Source: Thermohalobaculum sp039184865 (GTDB lineage Bacteria; Pseudomonadota; Alphaproteobacteria; Rhodobacterales; Rhodobacteraceae). Taken from it: a DNA stretch of 64,000 nt. Shown here piece after piece: positions 8,342-16,672 of this stretch (position 1 is the first letter of the stretch; each line of letters begins with the position of its first letter). The notes under the pieces are model-generated. The model saw only the letters and a list, made by a program, of their open reading frames with translations, ran no database searches and was not told the origin of the DNA. The DNA lies in assembly GCA_039184865.1 (NCBI GenBank), contig JBCDAV010000016.1, positions 35,334 through 99,333 on the forward strand, read 5' to 3'. Made by a program: the position numbers and the translations under genes.

Positions 8342-9100
8342 TCAATGCTCCGCCTCCAGCGCCGCACCGAGATAGGCCTCCTGCACCTTGGGATCGCCGC
8401 GCACGTCCTCCGGCGCGCCGGAGGCGATGATCTCGCCATAGACCAGAACGCTGATCTTGTCGGCGAGATCGAAGACGACGCCCATGTCGTGCTCGACCAT
8501 GATCAGCGTCTTGCCGACAGTGACTTCGCGGATCAGATTGACGATATAGTCGGTCTCGGTGTTCGACATCCCCGCTGTCGGCTCGTCGAGCAGGATCACG
8601 TCCGCCCCGCCACCGATGGTAATGCCGATCTCAAGCGCCCGTTGCTCGGCATAGGACAAGACGCCCGCAGGCAGATCGCGCCGCGATGTCAGGTTGAGCT
8701 GATCGAGTATCCGGTCGGCCGCCTCGTTCAGATCGGTCTCGCGATGCAGCAGTTGCCAGAACGAGTAGCGATAACCGCGCGGCCAGAGCAACGCGCAGCG
8801 GATGTTCTCGAACACCGTCATGCGCGGGAAGATGTTGGTGATCTGGAAGCTGCGCGACAGGCCCTTGCGATTGATCTGGTAGGGCGCCATGCCGGTGACG
8901 TCCTCGCCGTGCATGTGGACAGCGCCCGCGCTGACCGGATAGCGCCCGGTGATCAGGTTGAAGAGCGTGGACTTGCCCGCCCCGTTCGGGCCGATCACGG
9001 CGTGGCGCTCGCCCTTGGTGATCGCGAGATCGACGCCGCGAATGATCTCGGTCTTGCCGAAGCTCTTGCGCAGGTCCTTCAGTTCGAGGGCGACGCTCAT
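8342..9100 (-). CDS. livG: Branched-chain amino acid-type ABC transporter ATP-binding protein LivG
   Basis: First ATPase of the importer, 252 residues. Walker A GPNGAGKST spans residues 37-45 with the normal Lys. The LivG-type insert GLSRSFQITNIFPRMTVFENIRCAL contains the Q-loop. The signature motif is LSYAEQR rather than LSGGQ, which is common in LivG, and Walker B is VILLDEPTAGMS, followed by the D-loop and IMVEHDM with the switch His. Its ATG overlaps the livM stop by four bases, indicating translational coupling. Because LivF carries a Walker A substitution, LivG may supply the competent ATP site of the pair. Confidence 0.95.
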   Translation of the reverse strand: MSVALELKDLRKSFGKTEIIRGVDLAITKGERHAVIGPNGAGKSTLFNLITGRYPVSAGAVHMHGEDVTGMAPYQINRKGLSRSFQITNIFPRMTVFENIRCALLWPRGYRYSFWQLLHRETDLNEAADRILDQLNLTSRRDLPAGVLSYAEQRALEIGITIGGGADVILLDEPTAGMSNTETDYIVNLIREVTVGKTLIMVEHDMGVVFDLADKISVLVYGEIIASGAPEDVRGDPKVQEAYLGAALEAEH

Positions 9101-10374
9101 TTGCCACCCTCCAGCGTGCTCGCCGCCTCATAGGCCTGCTTCATCTCACCCGCAAACCGGCTGGCAAGCCAGAAGCCACCGACGGCGAGCGCCGATGCGA
9201 TCACCCACGGCAGAGCGTCGTAATGCGAGAACTCGGTCCAGAACAGCGTCATGCTTTCTTCGCCGATGGGCGCATGCTTGGCATGGTGCAGGATCTCGAT
9301 GAACGCGGCGAGCCCGAGGATGCCGACCACGCCCGGGATCAACGTCTTGAGATAGGGTACGATCAAGCCGCCGAACCGTCCGAGCTTCCAGGGTGCGATG
9401 TGCATGGCGAGCAGCCCGGCGATGCCGAACGGGAAGAACATCACGGTCGCCACGAACAGCACGCCCGCATAGAGCTGCCAGAGATTGGTGTGCAGGCTGA
9501 GCACGGTCTGCAGCAGCGTGAAGACGATGGCCCCGACGATCGGACCGAAGAAGAATCCGGCGCCGCCGAGGAAGGCGACCAGCAGGATCGTGCCGGAGGT
9601 GACGAGGTTGAGGTTCTCCTCGCCGAGGATCTCGTAGTTGATGGCGAAGAGCCCGCCGGCGACGCCCGCGAAGAATCCGGCGGCACAGAACGAGATGTAG
9701 CGCACGCGGGCCTCGTTGTAGCCGAGGAACTGTGCGCGTTCGGGGTTGTCGCGCACGGCGTTGGCCATGCGCCCCGCAGGCGTTCGCGAGAACAGATACA
9801 TCAGGAAGGCCGAGAGCAGCATCCATCCGGCGATGACCCAATAGACCTCGCCCGGCGTGAACCACTCGACGCCGAAGATGTTGGGGCCCATGGTCCGGTC
9901 GCCGGAGATGCCCTCCTCGCCGCCGAAGAACGCGACGATGATGATCGAAGACGCCGCAACAAGCTCGCCGATCCCGAGCGAGATCATGGCAAATGCAGTC
10001 CCGGCTCGCCGGACCGAGAACGACCCGAAGAGGGCCGCGAAGGCCAGCCCGAAGAGCCCGCCGAAGAGCGGCAGCAGCGGCAGCGGAATGAACCACTCCA
10101 GATTCTCGATCCGGTTCATCATGTGCATCACGAAGAACCCGCCGAGGCCCATGTAGACGGCGTGGCCGAAGGACAGCATCCCGCCCTGCCCCAACAGCAT
10201 GTTGTAGCTGAGCGCAAAGACGATGGTGATGGCGATCTGGTTGAGGATCGTCATCGCCGAGCGGTCGGTGAACAGAAACGGCAGCACGAAAACCAGCACG
10301 ATGGCGAAGACCCAGGGCGCGCTGGCGCCGAGCGCGAAGCCGCGGGATGCCCGGGTTGCGGTGGCGTCGGTCAT
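9097..10374 (-). CDS. livM: Branched-chain amino acid-type ABC transporter permease LivM with C-terminal extension
   Basis: Inner-membrane permease of 425 residues. The core (about residues 20-345) has the LivM hallmarks: ALSYNMLLGQGGMLSFGHAVYMGLGG, the cytoplasmic coupling segment TPAGRMANAVRDNPERAQFLGYN and the later GGAGFFFGPIVGA. After the usual end there are about 80 more residues with two further hydrophobic stretches (IPGVVGILGLAAFIEIL and LPWVIASALAVGGFWLASRF) and a charged tail. LivM proteins are usually nearer 320-420 residues, so this is at the long end. Overlaps livH by four bases and livG by four bases. Confidence 0.94.
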   Translation of the reverse strand: MTDATATRASRGFALGASAPWVFAIVLVFVLPFLFTDRSAMTILNQIAITIVFALSYNMLLGQGGMLSFGHAVYMGLGGFFVMHMMNRIENLEWFIPLPLLPLFGGLFGLAFAALFGSFSVRRAGTAFAMISLGIGELVAASSIIIVAFFGGEEGISGDRTMGPNIFGVEWFTPGEVYWVIAGWMLLSAFLMYLFSRTPAGRMANAVRDNPERAQFLGYNEARVRYISFCAAGFFAGVAGGLFAINYEILGEENLNLVTSGTILLVAFLGGAGFFFGPIVGAIVFTLLQTVLSLHTNLWQLYAGVLFVATVMFFPFGIAGLLAMHIAPWKLGRFGGLIVPYLKTLIPGVVGILGLAAFIEILHHAKHAPIGEESMTLFWTEFSHYDALPWVIASALAVGGFWLASRFAGEMKQAYEAASTLEGGK

Positions 10375-11351
10375 GTCTCGCGCCTCCCCATCAGGCCGTA
10401 GGGCCGGAAGATCAGCACCAGCACGAGGAAGAGGTAGGGCAGGATGTCGGCGATCTGCGGCAGGGTCATCGTCCAGATGTCGCGAAACGGGTTGTCCGAA
10501 AGGTCATCAGGCTGCAGGAAGCCGAAGAGGCCCATCACGTCGGCGCCGCTGACATTGTAGGACTTGGCGAAGGTGGTCATCCAGCCGATCACCATCGAGG
10601 CCACCAGCGCGCCCCAGAGCGAGCCGAGCCCGCCGACGACGATCACCACGAAGACGATCGAGCCGAGCACGAACGCCATGCCGGGGAAGGTGCCGAGGAT
10701 CGGACCGGCGATGACACCGGCGACGCCGGCCAGTGCCGTGCCGACGCCAAAGACGCCCATGAAGACGCGCGGCACGTTGTGGCCGAGCGCCTCGACGGTC
10801 TGCGGATAGCTGAGGGCCGCCTGGATCACGAGGCCGACCCGGGTGCGCTTGAGGATCGCGAGCAGGCCGCCGAACATGACGACGGTGATCGCGATCATGA
10901 AGAACTTGTAGGCCGGGAACGCGTTGTCGCCGATCGAGAACAGCGTGAAGTTCAGCACCGGCGGCAGTTCGAACGCCATCAGGTTCACGCCCCAGAAGAA
11001 CTGGACGATCTCCTCGATCAGGAAGGCGAGGCCGAAGGTGAAGATCAGCTCGGGCACGTGGCCGAACTTGTGGACCCGGCGCAGGCCGTACTTTTCGACC
11101 GCCGCACCGGCGAAGCCGACCACGATGGGCGCGACGACCAGGGCCGCGAAGAATCCGGCGTCGTAGCCCAGCGCGTAGTTGAGGATCTTGGAGATCTGGT
11201 AGCCGAAATAGGCACCCAGCATGTAGAACGACGCGTGCGCGAAGTTGAGCACGCCCATCATCGAGAAGATCAGCGTCAGGCCGGCCGAGAGCATGAACAG
11301 GAGCAATCCCGTCACGGCCCCGTCGAGCAGGTTGATGGCAATCAGTTCCAT
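10371..11351 (-). CDS. livH: Branched-chain amino acid-type ABC transporter permease LivH
   Basis: Inner-membrane permease of 326 residues. It begins MELIAINLLDGAVTGLLLFMLSAGLTLIFSMMGVLNFAHASFYMLGAY, the standard LivH N-terminus, and contains the coupling segment TRVGLVIQAALSYPQTVEALGHN and the GGLGSLWGALVAS loop. Eight or so hydrophobic segments are visible. It pairs with LivM to form the translocation channel. The stop overlaps the livM start by four bases. A strong hairpin (11367-11389) separates it from livK, which would let the binding protein be made in excess. Confidence 0.95.
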   Translation of the reverse strand: MELIAINLLDGAVTGLLLFMLSAGLTLIFSMMGVLNFAHASFYMLGAYFGYQISKILNYALGYDAGFFAALVVAPIVVGFAGAAVEKYGLRRVHKFGHVPELIFTFGLAFLIEEIVQFFWGVNLMAFELPPVLNFTLFSIGDNAFPAYKFFMIAITVVMFGGLLAILKRTRVGLVIQAALSYPQTVEALGHNVPRVFMGVFGVGTALAGVAGVIAGPILGTFPGMAFVLGSIVFVVIVVGGLGSLWGALVASMVIGWMTTFAKSYNVSGADVMGLFGFLQPDDLSDNPFRDIWTMTLPQIADILPYLFLVLVLIFRPYGLMGRRET

Positions 11352-11366
11352 GGGAGCCCCGGTTGT

Positions 11367-11389
11367 GGGGTGGGCGCGCCGCCCACCCC
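11367..11389 (-). promoter_or_regulatory. Perfect 10-bp stem-loop between livK and livH
   Basis: GGGGTGGGCG (11367-11376), three-base loop, CGCCCACCCC (11380-11389). It sits nine bases after the livK stop and 15 bases before the livH start on the minus strand. There is no T-run, so it is more likely an mRNA-stabilising or partial termination structure than a full terminator. In transport operons such hairpins after the binding-protein gene raise its yield relative to the permeases. Confidence 0.7.
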
Positions 11390-11397
11390 GGTGTCGG

Positions 11398-12639
11398 TTA
11401 CGGACGCTTCATCTTGCAGGTGGTCGGGCTGTCCATCGCGGCCATCTCGACGGTGCTGTTGACCAGCAGACCGTACCCCGAATTGTCGAAGTCGAACGTG
11501 ATGTTCTCGTCGGTGTGCGAGAAGATGTGCACATCCTGGATCGCCTGATGATCCTCGGGCCGCATGAAGATCTTGCCGCCCCAGATCGAGTCGTGCTCCA
11601 TGCCTTCGAGTTCCTTCGCAATCGCGACGACATCGGTCGGGCCAGCAACTGCGATTGCCCTGGCGAGCATCTCGGCGGCATTGGTGATCCGGGCCTGCGT
11701 GATGTCGAAGTCGGGGTTCTTTGCCTTGAAGCCCCGGACATAAGCCTCTGCCCGGTCAGACGCAGGCGGGTTCAACGCGCCTTCGCCGATCTGGTTAATC
11801 GCGCCCTTGCCATCGGCCCCGAAGGTCTTGGTGATGCCGTTGGCCGCCGCATAGTAGGTGTAGATCGGGCCTTCGAAGCCGCCCGAGATCACCGACTTGC
11901 CGAGGCCCACCATGTCGGCGCCCCAGTTCCCGGTGATGATCGCATCGGCACCCGAAGCCGTGATCTTACGGGCATATGGCGTGAAGTCCTTGACCTTGCC
12001 GATGGGGTGCAACTCGTTGCCGACGATCTCGATGTCGGGGCGCTTCTCGCCGATATACTTCACGGCAGCCGCCGCCACGGCCTTGCCGAACGAGTAGTCC
12101 TGGCCGATCAGGTAGACCTTCTTGATCGCGTCATTGCCTTTGATGACATCGGATAGCGCGTCCATCTTGATGTCGGCGTTGGCGTCAAAGCGGAAGTGCC
12201 AGAAGTTGCACTTGTCGTTGGTCAGCGCGGGATCGACGGCCGAGTAGTTGATGAACAGCACGCGGTCGTCCGGGTTGCGCCGGTTGTGCTTGTTGATCGC
12301 CTCGGTCAGCGCGTTGGCCACGCCGGAAGAGTTGCCCTGGGCAATGAAGCGGATGCCCTGGTCGATCGCGACCTGAAGCTGAATGAGCGACTCCTTGGGC
12401 GAGATCTTGTTGTCGAAGGCGACGATCTCGAACGTGTTGCCCTCGCCCGCGAGTCCGGTCTTGTTGACCAGTTCCTCGACGGCGTACTCCCATTCGGCCA
12501 GTCCGTTGGTGCCGGTGGTCGCGAACGGACCGGACAGCGGGTCGATAAAGGCGATCTTGATGCTTTCGGACATCGCGGCGCCGGCGCTCAGCGCGAGGCC
12601 GATTGCAGCACTCGCCGCAAGTTTCAGTGCTCTGCGCAT
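11398..12639 (-). CDS. Branched-chain amino acid-type ABC transporter periplasmic binding protein
   Basis: Periplasmic binding protein (Peripla_BP_6/LivK type), 413 residues. The ATG at 12639 follows GGAGGAAACGAGGA and starts a Sec signal peptide (MRRALKLAASAAIGLALSAG, cleavage after AMS or nearby). The mature part opens ESIKIAFIDPLSGPFATTGTNG, contains VLFINYSAVDPALTN, VYLIGQDYSFGK, ITGNWGADMVGLGK and a C-terminal DSPTTCKMKRP. The frame stays open upstream to 12783 but that stretch has no start signal. First gene of the livKHMGF operon. Ligand is not predictable; relatives bind branched-chain amino acids, amides, urea or aromatic acids. Confidence 0.92.
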   Translation of the reverse strand: MRRALKLAASAAIGLALSAGAAMSESIKIAFIDPLSGPFATTGTNGLAEWEYAVEELVNKTGLAGEGNTFEIVAFDNKISPKESLIQLQVAIDQGIRFIAQGNSSGVANALTEAINKHNRRNPDDRVLFINYSAVDPALTNDKCNFWHFRFDANADIKMDALSDVIKGNDAIKKVYLIGQDYSFGKAVAAAAVKYIGEKRPDIEIVGNELHPIGKVKDFTPYARKITASGADAIITGNWGADMVGLGKSVISGGFEGPIYTYYAAANGITKTFGADGKGAINQIGEGALNPPASDRAEAYVRGFKAKNPDFDITQARITNAAEMLARAIAVAGPTDVVAIAKELEGMEHDSIWGGKIFMRPEDHQAIQDVHIFSHTDENITFDFDNSGYGLLVNSTVEMAAMDSPTTCKMKRP

Positions 12640-12941
12640 TCCTCGTTTCCTCCCTGTGACGGACGCACGTAAGTCGTGCAGATATTGTTTGGTGCGCCGA
12701 CCGTCTTTGGATTCGGCGTCCACTGTCAAGGGCCTGTGCCAGTTCCGGTCGCCCGATAGATCCAGAGACAGAAAATTTCGCATACCCGATCAAACCTGAA
12801 AGATTTAACCGGATTTCCGTGCGTTGGGCCTTGCGCTTCGCTCTGGCCGCGTCAAAGAATGTCGCATCCGGGCAAGAACACACAAAGCCGCAGCAGGGGA
12901 AAGCGGCAAATCCGGAGCGCAACAGGGATTGGGGACGAGGT
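12640..12941. other. Divergent promoter region between liv and peptide-type ABC operons
   Basis: These 302 bases must hold the promoters for both operons. A TTGACA box is present on the minus strand at 12729-12724, but I find no good -10 at the usual distance. The stretch near 12770-12810 is relatively A/T-rich (AAAATTTCG, GATTTAACC). No operator or riboswitch is recognisable. Confidence 0.45.
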
Positions 12942-13898
12942 ATGAAGGATATTCTGGCGTTGATCGCGAAGCGGCTGGGACTCGGCCTGCTCACGCTCTT
13001 CGTCGTCTCGCTGGTGATCTTCTCGGCGGTGCAGATGCTGCCCGGCGATTTCGCACAGGAACGACTGGGGCAAGGGGCGACCGAGGAGGCCGTGGCGGCG
13101 ATCCGTGCGGAGCTGGGGTTGGATCAGCCCGCGCACATTCGGTACGTCCAGTGGCTCGGCGCGGCGCTGCAAGGCGATTTCGGCACGAGCTTCGGCAACG
13201 AGCGCCCGGTGGCCGAGCAGTTGGCCGGACGGTTCGCCAACACGCTGTTCCTCGCGCTTTACGCAGCGACCATCGCGATCCCGGTTTCGCTGACGATCGG
13301 CGTTCTGGCGGCGCTCTACCGCAACTCGATCTTCGATCGTGGCGCCAACATCGCGACGCTGACCTCGATCTCGTCGCCGGAGTTCTTCGTCGCCTACATC
13401 CTGGTGTTGTTCCTCGCGGTGTCTACGCCGCTTTTCCCGTCGAACGCGATCAGGGTGGACGGCTCCGGGTTCTGGGAGAAGGTGTACATCGTCTTCCTGC
13501 CCGCGATGACGCTGACGCTGGTGGTGACGGCGCACATGATGCGGATGACGCGGGCGGCGATCATCAACCTGCTGGCCTCGCCGTACATCGAGATGGCGCG
13601 CCTGAAGGGGCTTTCACCGGCGCGGATCATCGTCGTTCACGCGCTGCCGAACGCGCTGGCGCCGATCATCAACGTCATCGCGCTGAACCTGGCCTATCTG
13701 ATCACCGGCGTGGTCGTGGTCGAGGTGGTCTTCGTCTATCCGGGCGTCGGACAGTTGTTCGTCGACTCGGTGCGATTGCGCGACATCCCGATCGTGCAGG
13801 CGTGCTGCCTGATCTTCGCCGCCGCATACATTCTTCTGAACCTGACCGCCGACGTGCTTTCGATCCTGTCGAACCCGCGTCTGCGTCACCCGAAGTGA
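12942..13898 (+). CDS. Peptide/nickel-type ABC transporter permease (DppB/OppB-like)
   Basis: Inner-membrane permease of 318 residues with the DppB pattern: MKDILALIAKRLGLGLLTLFVVSLVIF as first membrane segment, the periplasmic region VQMLPGDFAQERLGQGATEE and ELGLDQPAHIRYVQWLGAALQGDFGTS, and the cytoplasmic EAA-type loop YIEMARLKGLSPARIIVVHALPNAL. Six membrane segments are expected. Start at 12942 follows GGGGACGAGG; the frame is open further upstream without signal. First gene of a four-gene operon (two permeases, fused ATPase, binding protein) that imports a short peptide or similar solute. Confidence 0.93.
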   Translation: MKDILALIAKRLGLGLLTLFVVSLVIFSAVQMLPGDFAQERLGQGATEEAVAAIRAELGLDQPAHIRYVQWLGAALQGDFGTSFGNERPVAEQLAGRFANTLFLALYAATIAIPVSLTIGVLAALYRNSIFDRGANIATLTSISSPEFFVAYILVLFLAVSTPLFPSNAIRVDGSGFWEKVYIVFLPAMTLTLVVTAHMMRMTRAAIINLLASPYIEMARLKGLSPARIIVVHALPNALAPIINVIALNLAYLITGVVVVEVVFVYPGVGQLFVDSVRLRDIPIVQACCLIFAAAYILLNLTADVLSILSNPRLRHPK

Positions 13899-13905
13899 GG
13901 CTGAC

Positions 13906-14898
13906 ATGCTAGGATTTCTGACCGGCCTCATGTGGGTCGCAATCGTGATGGTGGGCTGCGCCGCGGCCGCCTGGGTGTTCCGCGAAGTGCTGCGCCGGAC
14001 GATGCCCGAGGTCATCGCCAAACCGGCGCGGCAGGCACCGCTGACGGCGAGCTTCGGCGTGCTCATCATCATCATCTATATCCTGTGCGCGATCTTCGCC
14101 GACGCTCTGGCGCCCTACGGGCAGAACCAGATCTTCGACAAGACCTTCCTGCCACCGGGCGGTGATCCGGAAGTCGGCGGCGACCCGGCGCATCTGCTCG
14201 GGACCGACCAGATTGGCCGGGATATCCTGACCCGTCTGATCTACGGCGCGCAGAACACGGTCGGCATCGCCTTCATCACGACGGTGCTGGCCTTCCTGCT
14301 CGGCTCGTCGCTGGGGTTCCTCGCGGCAACGGTGGGCGGCTGGCTCGATCAGTTGATCAGCCGGATCGTCGACGTCATGATGTCGATCCCGCAGCTCATC
14401 TTCGCGCTGCTGATGATGACCATCGCGTCGGCCTGGGCCGACAAGCTGGGGATTTCGCTGACGATCTTCATGGTGCTGATCATCGCGGTCCTCGACTCGA
14501 CGCGCGTCTTCCGACTGGCGCGCGCGGTCGGGCTGAACATCGTCGTGATGGACTACATCGAGGCCGCCAAACTGCGTGGCGAGGGGCTGGGGCACCTGAT
14601 CTTCCGCGAGATCCTGCCGAACGCGACGGCACCGCTGTTGGCCGAGTTCGGCCTGCGCTTCTGCTTCGTCTTCCTGTTGATCGCCTCGCTGTCGTTCCTG
14701 GGTCTCGGGATCGAGCCGGAGCTGGCGGACTGGGGTTCGATGGTCCGCGATCTCGGCCAGTTCATCGCCTATGCGACGTTCGACCTGCTGCAGGCATCGC
14801 TGCCCCTGATGGCCGCCGGTGCGATCGCGCTCTTGACGGTCGCCGTCAATTTCGTGGTCGACTGGATGCTGCACCGGTCCTCGGGTCTGAAGGAGTAA
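13906..14898 (+). CDS. Peptide/nickel-type ABC transporter permease (DppC/OppC-like)
   Basis: Second permease, 330 residues. DppC-type features are the extended N-terminus before the first loop, DALAPYGQNQIFDKTFLPPGGDPEVGG, HLLGTDQIGRDILTRLIYGAQNT (the conserved LGTDxxGRDxxSR motif) and the EAA loop YIEAAKLRGEGLGHLIFREILPNA. C-terminal LLTVAVNFVVDWMLH is typical. Seven bases separate it from the first permease and four from the ATPase gene. An extra membrane segment near the N-terminus (GFLTGLMWVAIVMVGCAAAAW) precedes the usual first one. Confidence 0.93.
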   Translation: MLGFLTGLMWVAIVMVGCAAAAWVFREVLRRTMPEVIAKPARQAPLTASFGVLIIIIYILCAIFADALAPYGQNQIFDKTFLPPGGDPEVGGDPAHLLGTDQIGRDILTRLIYGAQNTVGIAFITTVLAFLLGSSLGFLAATVGGWLDQLISRIVDVMMSIPQLIFALLMMTIASAWADKLGISLTIFMVLIIAVLDSTRVFRLARAVGLNIVVMDYIEAAKLRGEGLGHLIFREILPNATAPLLAEFGLRFCFVFLLIASLSFLGLGIEPELADWGSMVRDLGQFIAYATFDLLQASLPLMAAGAIALLTVAVNFVVDWMLHRSSGLKE

Positions 14899-14902
14899 GC
14901 CA

Positions 14903-16558
14903 ATGGCCACCAATCAGGAACTTCTGGTCAAGATCCGCGGTCTGAAGATCGAGGGCCGGGCGGACGAGATCTGGAACGAGATCGTCCACGGTGTCGATCT
15001 GGATCTCCACAAGGGCGAGGTCATCGGGCTGATCGGCGAATCCGGCGCGGGCAAGTCCACGATCGGGCTGGCCGCGATGGGGTTCTGCCGCGACGGCTGC
15101 CGGATCTCGGCCGGTGATGTCGAGTTCGACGGGATCGATCTGGTCAATGCCTCGGCGGCAACCAAGCGCGGATTGCTCGGCAAGCGCATCGCCTATGTCG
15201 CACAATCGGCGGCGGCCAGCTTCAACCCGGCGCACAAGCTGATCGACCAGCACACCGAGGCGCCGACGCAGCACGGGGTGATGTCCAAGGCGGAAAGCGA
15301 AAAGGACGGGATGGAGCTTTACAAGGCATTGCGCCTGCCCAATCCGGACGAGATCGGCTTTCGATATCCCCATCAGGTCTCGGGCGGACAGTTGCAGCGC
15401 GCAATGACGGCGATGGCGATGTCGTGCAAGCCGGATCTGATCATCTTCGACGAGCCGACGACGGCGCTCGACGTGACCACGCAGATCGAGGTTCTGGCGG
15501 CGATCCGCGATATTGTCGAGCAGTTCAACACGGCGGCGATCTACATCACCCACGATCTGGCGGTCGTGGCGCAGATGGCCGACCGGATCAAGGTGCTGCT
15601 GAAAGGCGACGAGGTCGAGGAGTCCGACACGCGCGACATGCTGTCGAACCCGAAGGAGGACTACACCAAGTCGCTCTGGGCGGTGCGGTCCTTCCAACGC
15701 ACGCAGCAGCCACTCGCACCAGCGGGCGAGACCCCGGTGATCCGCGTCGAGAACGTCACCGCGGCCTATGGCAAGATCCCGGTTCTGCACGATGTCAGCT
15801 TCGACATTCACCGCGGCCGGACCGTGGCGGTCGTGGGCGAGTCCGGGTCGGGCAAGTCGACGACGGCGCGCTGCATCACAGGTCTGCTGCCGCCCAAGGG
15901 CGGGCGCATCCTCGCCAACGGACAGCCGTTGCAGGCCGACTATCGCAAGCGCTCGAAGAACGAGCTGCGCCAGGCGCAGATGATCTACCAGATGGCGGAC
16001 ACAGCGCTGAACCCGAAGACCAAGATCTCAGAGATCATCGGGCGTCCGGTCGAGTTCTATCTCGGGCTGAAGGGTGCCGACCGGCGCAAACGGGTCGAGG
16101 AGTTGCTGGAGCAGATCGAGCTTGAGCCGTCGCAGTACTACAACCGCCTGCCCTCGGAGCTGTCCGGCGGGCAGAAACAGCGGATCGGGATCGCTCGGGC
16201 GCTCGCCGCCGAACCTGAGTTCATCATCTGTGACGAGGTGACCTCAGCTCTGGATCAGCTTGTCGCCGAGGGCATCCTGAAACTGCTGGCACGGCTGCAG
16301 GACGATCTGGGGCTGGCCTACATGTTCATCACCCACGATCTGGCGACGGTGCGCTCGATCGCCGACGAGGTCGTGGTGATGAAGGAAGGCATCGTGGTCG
16401 AGAGTGGGCCGAAGGACGAGATGTTCACGCCGCCGCACCATCCTTACACAGACCTGTTGCTGTCCTCGGTACCGGAAATGGATCCGGACTGGCTGACGAC
16501 GCTTCTGCAGCAGCGTGGGGTCGACAATATCGGCGATGCTGCCACAGGCCGAATGTAA
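14903..16558 (+). CDS. Peptide-type ABC transporter, fused two-domain ATP-binding protein
   Basis: 551 residues with two complete ABC ATPase domains, equivalent to DppD and DppF fused (as in YejF/GsiA). Domain 1: Walker A GESGAGKST (residues 45-53), signature SGGQLQRA, Walker B LIIFDEPTTALD, switch THDL. Domain 2: Walker A GESGSGKST (residues 312-320), signature LSGGQKQRI, Walker B FIICDEVTSALD, switch THDL. In the second Walker B region the usual DEPTSALD has Val for Pro. The peptide-specific C-terminal helper motif GPKDEMFTPPHHPYTDLLLSSVPEMDP is kept. Start ATG lies four bases after the permease stop. Confidence 0.94.
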   Translation: MATNQELLVKIRGLKIEGRADEIWNEIVHGVDLDLHKGEVIGLIGESGAGKSTIGLAAMGFCRDGCRISAGDVEFDGIDLVNASAATKRGLLGKRIAYVAQSAAASFNPAHKLIDQHTEAPTQHGVMSKAESEKDGMELYKALRLPNPDEIGFRYPHQVSGGQLQRAMTAMAMSCKPDLIIFDEPTTALDVTTQIEVLAAIRDIVEQFNTAAIYITHDLAVVAQMADRIKVLLKGDEVEESDTRDMLSNPKEDYTKSLWAVRSFQRTQQPLAPAGETPVIRVENVTAAYGKIPVLHDVSFDIHRGRTVAVVGESGSGKSTTARCITGLLPPKGGRILANGQPLQADYRKRSKNELRQAQMIYQMADTALNPKTKISEIIGRPVEFYLGLKGADRRKRVEELLEQIELEPSQYYNRLPSELSGGQKQRIGIARALAAEPEFIICDEVTSALDQLVAEGILKLLARLQDDLGLAYMFITHDLATVRSIADEVVVMKEGIVVESGPKDEMFTPPHHPYTDLLLSSVPEMDPDWLTTLLQQRGVDNIGDAATGRM

Positions 16559-16672
16559 GATTGGCCCTAGCGGCCATCGGCTCGCCGCGTTGTGTTGGCG
16601 GCGCTGAAAATGGAGCCTGGGGCAAACCCGGGCCAATCAACCATGACAACTGATCAAACAGGGAAACACGCG

